Assembly (NCBI RefSeq): GCF_014145395.1
Contig: NZ_JACHTE010000001.1
Span: 124,001-188,000 of the forward strand
Length of the DNA stretch: 64,000 nucleotides
Direction of reading: 5' to 3'
DNA from: Marilutibacter penaei
Lineage (GTDB): Bacteria; Pseudomonadota; Gammaproteobacteria; Xanthomonadales; Xanthomonadaceae
The notes under the pieces were generated by a model. The model was not told the DNA's origin. It saw nothing but the letters and a program-made list of their open reading frames with translations, and searched no databases. Position numbers and translations under genes: made by a program. Shown piece by piece: positions 1 through 5,601 of the stretch. Positions within the stretch are counted from its first letter, which is position 1. Every line of letters begins with the position of its first letter.

Positions 1-416
1 TGTCCGGCGCGCTGGCGATCGCGGAGTTCTTCGCCGACAAGATCCCCGGCGTGGATTCGGGCTGGGACCTGCTGCATACCCTGCTGCGGGTCCCGGCCGG
101 CGCGTTCCTCGCCGCCGCGACGCTGTCGCCCGACGGCGAACTGGGCACCGGCGCGATGGTGGCCGGCGCCGGCGTCGCGCTCGGCAGCCACCTGCTCAAG
201 TCGGGCACGCGGGCCATGCTCAACACCTCGCCCGAGCCGGTGACCAACTGGACCGCCTCGGTGGGTGAGGACGTGGCGGTGGTGGGCCTGCTCGGGCTGG
301 TGTTCGCCTACCCGTGGGTCACGCTGGGGCTGGTCGTGCTGATCAGCCTGGCGATCGGGCTCGTACTCTGGTGGGTGTGGCGCCGGCTGTTCCGCCGACA
401 GCCGCGTCCCGCCTGA
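1..416 (+). CDS. DUF4126 family membrane protein, 3' part only
   Basis: The reading frame is open from base 3 and runs off the left edge, so the true start lies outside the window. The visible part reads ALAIAEFFADKIPGVDSGWD followed by a LRVPAGAFLAAA segment, the hallmark of DUF4126 integral membrane proteins. Several hydrophobic stretches follow (around GAMVAGAGVALGSHLL, DVAVVGLLGLVFAYPW and TLGLVVLISLAIGLVLWWVW), then a basic C-terminal tail (WRRLFRRQPR) that should face the cytoplasm. No biochemical function is established for the family and none is inferred. Its stop codon lies five bases from the stop of the convergent bfr gene. Confidence 0.8.
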   Translation, partial: SGALAIAEFFADKIPGVDSGWDLLHTLLRVPAGAFLAAATLSPDGELGTGAMVAGAGVALGSHLLKSGTRAMLNTSPEPVTNWTASVGEDVAVVGLLGLVFAYPWVTLGLVVLISLAIGLVLWWVWRRLFRRQPRPA

Positions 417-420
417 GGCC

Positions 421-891
421 TCAGTCCTCCAGCTTCTGCGCGAGGTAGTTCGGCTCGCCGATGTGCTCGATCAGGGCGAGCTGGGTCTCGATCCAGTCGA
501 TGTGTTCCTCTTCCGAATCGAGGATGTCGGACAGCAGCTGGCGGCTCACGTAGTCCGAGGTCGACTCGCAGTAGGCGATGGCCTCGCGCAGCAGGGGCAC
601 GGCCTCGTTCTCCAGCGCGAGGTCGCACTCGAGGACCTCCTTCGGGGTCTCGCCGATCTTCAGCTTGCCGAGCGCCTGGAAGTTCGGCAGCCCCTCGAGG
701 AACAGGATGCGATCCGACAGTTTGTCGGCGTGCTTCATCTCGTCGATGGACTCGTGGTACTCGTGGTCGGCGAGCTCCTTGAGCCCCCAGTTCTTCAGCA
801 TCTTGGCGTGCAGGAAGTACTGGTTGATCGCGGTCAGCTCGTTGTAGAGCGCCTTGTTGAGGTACTCGATGACCTTCTTGTCGCCTTTCAT
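421..891 (-). CDS. bfr: bacterioferritin
   Basis: A 156-residue haem-containing ferritin subunit that oxidises Fe(II) and stores it in a 24-mer shell in the cytoplasm. Length and sequence are standard for the family. The di-iron ferroxidase ligands are all visible at their usual positions: E18, E51, H54, E94, E127 and H130, with M52 as the expected axial haem ligand. The start ATG is preceded by GGAG at good spacing. The bacterioferritin-associated ferredoxin gene lies 132 bases upstream on the same strand. A Fur-like box precedes bfd; I see no equivalent box directly before bfr. Identification is firm. Confidence 0.96.
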   Translation of the reverse strand: MKGDKKVIEYLNKALYNELTAINQYFLHAKMLKNWGLKELADHEYHESIDEMKHADKLSDRILFLEGLPNFQALGKLKIGETPKEVLECDLALENEAVPLLREAIAYCESTSDYVSRQLLSDILDSEEEHIDWIETQLALIEHIGEPNYLAQKLED

Positions 892-1023
892 GGCGGTGCT
901 CCGTATGGCGGCTATGGGAGCACTCTAGCGACTCGCGAAGCGGCATGACGAAACACGAATCGCCTGCGCCTGCGGACGCGAATCGTTGTCACGGAAGGGC
1001 GGCCCCGGGCGGGGCGACGGGCC

Positions 1024-1224
1024 TCAGGCGGCCTGCGAGAACAGCGGCAGCGGCATCTCGCGCGGGCGGTGCGAATCCAGCATCTGCGCGGCGATGTCCA
1101 GGCAGCTGCCGCAGTTGGCGCCTGCGCCGGTCCGCATGGTCAGTTCCGACACGCTCCCGCAACCGGCCTCGGCGGCCTGGCGGATGTCCTGGTCGGTGAC
1201 CCCGTTGCAGATGCAGACGTACAT
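1024..1224 (-). CDS. bfd: bacterioferritin-associated ferredoxin
   Basis: A 66-residue [2Fe-2S] protein that, in characterised systems, docks on bacterioferritin and reduces the stored ferric core so that iron can be mobilised. It belongs to the BFD-like [2Fe-2S] family. The four cluster cysteines are at C4, C6, C38 and C41 (MYVCIC... and ANCGSC). The C-terminal 15 residues after LDSHRP are unstructured-looking and probably dispensable. It lies upstream of bfr on the same strand and has its own Fur-like box about 60 bases upstream, fitting induction when iron is scarce, opposite to the storage protein. Confidence 0.95.
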   Translation of the reverse strand: MYVCICNGVTDQDIRQAAEAGCGSVSELTMRTGAGANCGSCLDIAAQMLDSHRPREMPLPLFSQAA

Positions 1225-1282
1225 GCGGTGGGCTGGGCCTGGCGGCGCAGCCGGACCGGCTGCAGGTTCATTCCACCACGAA

Positions 1283-1297
1283 TGAGAATGATTGTCA
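1283..1297 (-). promoter_or_regulatory. Fur box upstream of bfd
   Basis: The 15-base inverted repeat TGAGAATGATTGTCA matches the 7-1-7 Fur consensus TGATAATGATTATCA at 13 of 15 positions. It sits 59 bases before the bfd start codon, where a repressor would cover the promoter. Binding is inferred from the match alone. Confidence 0.8.
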
Positions 1298-1338
1298 ATG
1301 TATCGCGGGGCGGGGGCGCCGGCCTGGCGCGCTGGCGT

Positions 1339-1962
1339 TCAGGCGGAGCCGCCGCGGCGGCTGCCGGCCCCGTCGTCGCGTGCGCCCTGGGGCCGCGGGC
1401 GGGGCCGGGTTCCCCGCCAGCTGCGGTCGCGATCGCGGCCCTGGCTGCGGCGCAGCACCTCCACCGGAGGCTCCTGCTGCACGCCCGGGATGCCTTGCGT
1501 GAACTGCGAGAGGTGCATCAGCGCACGCGCGTAGACGCCGCGCTTGAATACCACCACGTGCTCGGCCGGATACCAGTAATCGACCCAGCGCCAATGGTCG
1601 AACTCCGGCTTGTCGGTCAGGTCCAGCCGCAAGGCCGACTCTCCCCCCACCAGCCGGAGCAGGAACCACACCTGCTTCTGGCCGATGCAGACCAGCCGGT
1701 CATGGCGCCGGATCGCGCGCGGGGGCAGCCGGTAACGCAGCCAGCCGGGGGTCTCGCCAAGGAGTTCGACGTGCTCGGGCAGCAGGCCCGTCTCTTCCCG
1801 GAGCTCGCGGTACATCGCCTCGCGAGGGGTTTCGTCGCTGTTCATCCCGCCCTGCGGGAACTGCCAGCCATCACGATGGACCCGGCGCGCCCAGAACAGG
1901 CGGCCGTCGGGGTGCATCAGCACGATGCCGACATTGGGCCGGTAACCGTCCGGATCGATCAC
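1339..1962 (-). CDS. rppH: RNA pyrophosphohydrolase (Nudix), RppH
   Basis: Removes pyrophosphate from 5'-triphosphorylated mRNA to license RNase E decay. I chose a GTG start at 1962 because AGGAG lies eight bases upstream and the protein then begins [15 protein letters not shown], the canonical RppH N-terminus; the frame is open further upstream but that extension is not RppH-like. The protein is 207 residues. The Nudix box spans G38 to L60 with E44, R52, E53, E56 and E57 all present, and WQFPQGG precedes it. The last 45 or so residues form an Arg/Gly/Pro-rich tail ([20 protein letters not shown]) absent from E. coli RppH, which looks disordered and RNA-binding-like. Confidence 0.93.
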   Translation of the reverse strand: MIDPDGYRPNVGIVLMHPDGRLFWARRVHRDGWQFPQGGMNSDETPREAMYRELREETGLLPEHVELLGETPGWLRYRLPPRAIRRHDRLVCIGQKQVWFLLRLVGGESALRLDLTDKPEFDHWRWVDYWYPAEHVVVFKRGVYARALMHLSQFTQGIPGVQQEPPVEVLRRSQGRDRDRSWRGTRPRPRPQGARDDGAGSRRGGSA

Positions 1963-2094
1963 GATGCGGACTCCTGGATTCTTCGACTTGCGTCGCTGGT
2001 TCCGACTCTGCCATGCCCCCCGGACGGCCACAAGCCACCGCAAATGTCATTGACAGGGAAAGGGTATCCGGGGAAAATTCGCGGTTCACCCCGT

Positions 2095-2171
2095 GGCTAT
2101 GTAGCTCAGCCGGTTAGAGCACAGCACTCATAATGCTGGGGTCGGTGGTTCGAGTCCACCCATAGCCACCA
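2095..2171 (+). tRNA. tRNA-Met(CAT), elongator type
   Basis: A 77-base cloverleaf with encoded CCA. The acceptor arms are GGCTATG and CATAGCC, the anticodon loop is CTCATAA with anticodon CAT flanked by CAGCA/TGCTG, and the T-arm contains GGTTCGAGTCC. The G1-C72 pair and the overall sequence match elongator rather than initiator tRNA-Met. A perfect intrinsic terminator follows. An apparent small protein ending in GGLEPPTPAL on the other strand is an artefact of this tRNA. Confidence 0.97.
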
Positions 2172-2179
2172 TACGAAGA

Positions 2180-2205
2180 AGCCCCGCCATCGAGCGGGGC
2201 TTTTG
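2180..2205 (+). terminator. intrinsic terminator of tRNA-Met
   Basis: A perfect 7-bp stem GCCCCGC/GCGGGGC with a 6-base loop is followed by TTTT, nine bases after the tRNA. The same hairpin and its flanks recur at 3157-3181. Confidence 0.88.
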
Positions 2206-2314
2206 CATTCCGGGGCCTGCCCGTCGCTCCTGAAGGAAACAATCCGAGTTCAGCAGCGCTCCTGATGGCAGCCCGTCGCAGCCACATTGTTGATCGACTC
2301 TGTGGCATTCCTTC

Positions 2315-2352
2315 TTGTTGCCTTGACGGTCCGTTGTTGCCTTGACGGTCCG
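2315..2352. repeat. 19-bp perfect tandem duplication
   Basis: Two abutting identical copies of TTGTTGCCTTGACGGTCCG, at 2315-2333 and 2334-2352, lie between the tRNA terminator and the 3' end of higA. The rest of 2206-2371 shows no gene. Confidence 0.9.
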
Positions 2353-2371
2353 CGCTCCGTCCGACGAACCA

Positions 2372-2731
2372 TCAGGCGCCAATCAGACTTTCCGCCGGGA
2401 TGCCCAGGTTCCGATGCAAGTTGCGGATCATCTCGATGGTGAGGCCGCGCTTGCGGTTCAGCACCTCATAGACTCGATTGGGCTGACCGATCGAGGGCAC
2501 GAGGTCCTTCACCGTCAATCCGCCCTGCTCCATGCGAAAACGGATTGCCTCGATGGGATCAGGAGCCCCTATCGGGAAGTGCTTGCCCTCGTAGGCCTCG
2601 ACCAGGGTGGCAAGGACCTCGAAGCGATCGCCATCCTCGGTACCCGGCTCCGGCTCGTTGTCGAAGTACGCGGACAGCTCGCGCAGCGCGGCCTTGTAGT
2701 CGCCCTCGGTGCGGATGGGGTGAATGTTCAT
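2372..2731 (-). CDS. higA: HigA-type antitoxin with helix-turn-helix domain
   Basis: A 119-residue type II antitoxin expected to neutralise the HigB RNase and to repress its own operon. The N-terminal half (residues 1-60) is an acidic helical toxin-interaction region of the COG5499 kind (IHPIRTEGDYKAALREL, then DRFEVLATLVEAYE). Residues about 68-110 form the HTH: EQGGLTVKDLVPSIGQPNRVYEVLNRKRGLTIEMIRNL. The start ATG overlaps the higB stop as ATGA, so the two are translationally coupled, toxin first. Family membership is clear; activity is inferred. Confidence 0.9.
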   Translation of the reverse strand: MNIHPIRTEGDYKAALRELSAYFDNEPEPGTEDGDRFEVLATLVEAYEGKHFPIGAPDPIEAIRFRMEQGGLTVKDLVPSIGQPNRVYEVLNRKRGLTIEMIRNLHRNLGIPAESLIGA

Positions 2732-3030
2732 GGATCCTCCACGGTGGCGGCATCTATCCGGTCGTACTCGGCATGGGTGCCAATGAACTTGATGTATACG
2801 GCCTGGAACCGATAGGCGACCGCGACGATGAGTCGGTAGTCATTGCCCTTGATGTTGAACACCACTCGGTTCTTGCCGACAAAGCTGGCACTGGCGTAGC
2901 GATTCTTGATGTCTTGTGGCGTGGTCCAGGCAGCGTGCTTGGCTTCGTCGTACCAAGCCTTCAGGGGCTGTTCGGAGTCCGGATGGCGTTTCCAGAAGCC
3001 CCTCAAGGTGCTGATGGCGATTACCTTCAT
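2728..3030 (-). CDS. higB: HigB-type mRNA interferase toxin
   Basis: A 100-residue toxin of the HigB family (COG4680, PF09907; RelE/ParE-like fold), which cleaves mRNA on the ribosome in characterised relatives. I use the ATG at 3030 (MKVIAISTLRGFWKRHPDSE) because relatives begin here; an in-frame ATG 36 bases upstream would add residues across the putative operator. Recognisable blocks are FWKRHPDSEQPLKAWYDEAK, IKNRYASASFV and RVVFNIKGNDYRLIVAVAYR, the last being the usual C-terminal strand region. It is the first gene of a higB-higA pair with a four-base overlap. The pair sits directly after a tRNA gene, a common place for acquired modules. Confidence 0.9.
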   Translation of the reverse strand: MKVIAISTLRGFWKRHPDSEQPLKAWYDEAKHAAWTTPQDIKNRYASASFVGKNRVVFNIKGNDYRLIVAVAYRFQAVYIKFIGTHAEYDRIDAATVEDP

Positions 3031-3043
3031 CGAACGCACCATA

Positions 3044-3058
3044 GTCCCAAATTGGGAC
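3044..3058 (-). promoter_or_regulatory. palindromic operator candidate before higB
   Basis: The perfect 7-1-7 inverted repeat GTCCCAA-A-TTGGGAC ends 13 bases before the chosen higB start. HigA antitoxins bind such palindromes over their own promoter; binding here is inferred. Confidence 0.6.
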
Positions 3059-3141
3059 CGTGACAACTGCCCAAGGATTCAAAGCCGATTCGCGGACTCG
3101 AATTGGCTCCCGCCATCCTTCCCAAGTCGGCCAACAAAGCC

Positions 3142-3181
3142 GCCACCATGACCAATCCCCGCCATCGAGCGGGGCTTTTGC
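3142..3181 (+). repeat. second copy of the tRNA-Met 3' end/terminator sequence
   Basis: GCCACCAT (3142-3149), seven unrelated bases, then a 25-base block (3157-3181) identical to 2182-2206, including the whole GC hairpin and TTTTGC. The first copy has GCCACCAT at the tRNA end (2165-2172). The duplication brackets the higBA module and looks like a target-site or recombination duplication. The block also keeps + strand terminator polarity. Confidence 0.8.
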
Positions 3182-3183
3182 GT

Positions 3184-5598
3184 TCATGCGCGCACGAGTC
3201 GCCCGGCGTCGAAACGGAGGGTGGCGCTTTCGCCAGCCCCGAGGTCCAGGTCGAGCCCGACGTCGCGGTGGACGACGCGGTATCGCCCTCCCCGACTGGA
3301 CCGCAGGGTCGCGCCGGTGAGCACGCCCCCGGCCCAGTCCAGGTCGACCGTGGCGGCATTGCGGACGTGGACACCCGACAGGCGCCCGGCGGGCCAGGCA
3401 CGGGGCAACGCGGGCAGGAGGAAGATCGATCCGCCCCAGCTCTGCACCAGCATTTCGACGATGCCCGCCGCGCCGCCGAAGTTGCCGTCGATCTGGAACG
3501 GAGGGTGCGCGTCGAACAGGTTAGGGTAGGTGCGGTCGGGCGAGAGCAGCCGGGTGAGGACGGCGTGGGCGCGTTCGGCGTCGCGCAGCCGGGCCCACAG
3601 GTTCAGCCGCCAGCCGATGCCCCAGCCCGTCGCTTCGTCGCCACGCAGTTCAAGCGAACGCCTCGCCGCCCGCGCGAGCGCTGGCGTGTCGCGTACGTTG
3701 ACCTGGCTGGACGGGTGCAGGGCGTACAGGTGCGAGACGTGGCGGTGGTGGGGTTCCGGCGCTTCCATGTCCCAGTCCTCCTGCCATTCCTGCAGCTGGC
3801 CGGCCTTGCCGACGCGATGCGGCGGCAACCGTTCGCGCAGGGCCGAGAGCCGGGCGGCGAAATCGGCATCCACGCCGAGCAGGCCGGCGGCCTCGATGCA
3901 CTGGGCGAACAGGTCGCGCAGCAGTTGCGCATCGATGGAGGGGCCGGCGCAGAGCGAGGCGCCATGGGGATGCACGTTCTCCGGCGACAACGAGGGCACG
4001 GTCACCATCGCACCGCTGCGCGGGTCCTCGACCAGCGTGGCCGAGAAGAACCGCGCGGCGCCCTTGAACAGCGGATAGACGCGCCCGAGGAAATCCAGGT
4101 CGCGCCCGTGGTCCCAACGGTCCCACAACTGGCGCAGCAGCCATGCCCCGCCCATCGGCCACAACGCCCACTTCGCGCCGTCCGGGGGCGACGCCTGCCG
4201 CCAGAGGTCGGTGTTGTTGTGCACGACCCAGCCGGGTGCGCCGTACATGGCCTGCGCGGTGCGCGCGCCGGTTTCGGACAATTCCACCAGCATCCGCTCC
4301 AGCGGTTCGACGCATTCGGCCAGGCCATTGGCCTCCGCCGGCCAGTAGTTCATCTCGGTGTTGATGTTGATCGTGTACTTGCTCTCCCACGGCGGATCCA
4401 TCAGGTCGTTCCAGATCCCCTGCAGGTTGGCCGGCTGGGTACCGGGACGCGAACTGGCGATGAGCAGGTAGCGGCCGAACTGGTGGTACAGCGGGACCAG
4501 CGCGGGATCGGCCCCGTCCGCGAAACGGCGCACGCGCTCGTCGGTGGGCAGCGAGGCGTTGGTCGTGCTGCCGAGGTCGAGCGCGGTGCGCCGGAACAGC
4601 CGGCGGTGCTCGGCCTGGTGGGCCGACCGCAATCCGTCCCACCCCAGGGCGGCGGCGGCATCCAGCCTGCGCCGGGTGTCCGCTTCGGGGTCGCCGCCGA
4701 CATCGTCGTAACGGCGGAAGCTGGTGGCCGCCGTCAGCAGCAGCAGGACGTCGTCCGCGCCGGAGATTTCGATGCGCCCGTCGACCGCGCGGAGCTCGCC
4801 GCCCCGGGCGATGGCCTTCACCCGTGCGGCGAAGCGCAAACGCCCGGCAACACCGCTGCGGGCGGGGTTGCGGCCGCGCAGCAGGAGCTCGTCGTCGCGG
4901 GCAGTCACTTCGACGTCCTGTTCGCTGTCCAGGCCGACGCGCAGGTCGAGGAAACCCGCCCGTCCGGCCTGCAGTCGCACCGCCAGGCACTGCGCCGGTG
5001 CGGAAACGAAGGCCTCGCGCTGGTGGGACACGCCGCGGCTGCGGAACGACACGCGGGCGATCGCGCCGTCGAGGTCGAGCTCGCGCCGGTAGTCGTCCAG
5101 CTCGGCGACGTTGCGGACGTCCAGCACCAGGTCCGCCAGCGGCTGGTACGGCATCTGCTTGATCGGGCGGGCCATCATGGCCCGGTCGGCCAGGGCCTCC
5201 GCTTCGGCAGGGCGACCGGCCAGGATCAGCCGGCGGACCTCGGGCAGGGCCGCGAGTGCGTCGGGCGAGGTCGCGTCATGCGGGCCGCCCGCGTAGAGCG
5301 TGTCTTCGTTGAGTTGCAGGCGCTCGTGCTTGCCGCCGCCCCAGACCATCGCGCCCAGCCGGCCGTTGCCCAGCGGCAGCGCCTCGACCCACTGGGTCGC
5401 GGGCCGGGGATACCAGAGCCGGAACGCGGACCAGTCGACCCCGGCCGACGGAGGCGCGAGGGACGCGTCCATGCGGGCCCCGGCCTGCGCATCCGACGCC
5501 GTCGGCAACGCGCTGGCACCCGCCGCGATCGCCGAAGCGACGGCCGCGCGCAGGGCATCGCGGCGGCCGGGGTCGAATGGCGGCGAACCACCCTGCAT
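3184..5598 (-). CDS. GH95 alpha-L-fucosidase (xyloglucan side-chain)
   Basis: An 804-residue glycoside hydrolase expected to remove terminal alpha-1,2-L-fucose from xyloglucan oligosaccharides. It is last in the operon, starting three bases after the GH31 stop. Residues 1-40 resemble a Tat signal (R12-R13-DALRAAVASAIAAGASAL). The GH95 body begins with LWYPRPATQWVEALPLGNG and LQLNEDTLYAGGP. Catalytic signatures are present: NINTEMNYW with N411 and N413 in the place of the asparagines that activate water in BbAfcA, SLSPENVHP, GWGIGWRLNLWARLRD and FQIDGNFGGAAGIVE. Length is normal for the family. Some GH95 members act on galactose, so the fucose assignment rests on locus context. Confidence 0.92.
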   Translation of the reverse strand: MQGGSPPFDPGRRDALRAAVASAIAAGASALPTASDAQAGARMDASLAPPSAGVDWSAFRLWYPRPATQWVEALPLGNGRLGAMVWGGGKHERLQLNEDTLYAGGPHDATSPDALAALPEVRRLILAGRPAEAEALADRAMMARPIKQMPYQPLADLVLDVRNVAELDDYRRELDLDGAIARVSFRSRGVSHQREAFVSAPAQCLAVRLQAGRAGFLDLRVGLDSEQDVEVTARDDELLLRGRNPARSGVAGRLRFAARVKAIARGGELRAVDGRIEISGADDVLLLLTAATSFRRYDDVGGDPEADTRRRLDAAAALGWDGLRSAHQAEHRRLFRRTALDLGSTTNASLPTDERVRRFADGADPALVPLYHQFGRYLLIASSRPGTQPANLQGIWNDLMDPPWESKYTININTEMNYWPAEANGLAECVEPLERMLVELSETGARTAQAMYGAPGWVVHNNTDLWRQASPPDGAKWALWPMGGAWLLRQLWDRWDHGRDLDFLGRVYPLFKGAARFFSATLVEDPRSGAMVTVPSLSPENVHPHGASLCAGPSIDAQLLRDLFAQCIEAAGLLGVDADFAARLSALRERLPPHRVGKAGQLQEWQEDWDMEAPEPHHRHVSHLYALHPSSQVNVRDTPALARAARRSLELRGDEATGWGIGWRLNLWARLRDAERAHAVLTRLLSPDRTYPNLFDAHPPFQIDGNFGGAAGIVEMLVQSWGGSIFLLPALPRAWPAGRLSGVHVRNAATVDLDWAGGVLTGATLRSSRGGRYRVVHRDVGLDLDLGAGESATLRFDAGRLVRA

Positions 5599-5601
5599 GG
5601 G

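Noticed and set aside
2114-2382. Small minus-strand open frames ending in TTDPSIM or GGLEPPTPAL
   Set aside because: They are translations through the tRNA-Met gene and its terminator, a well-known artefact.
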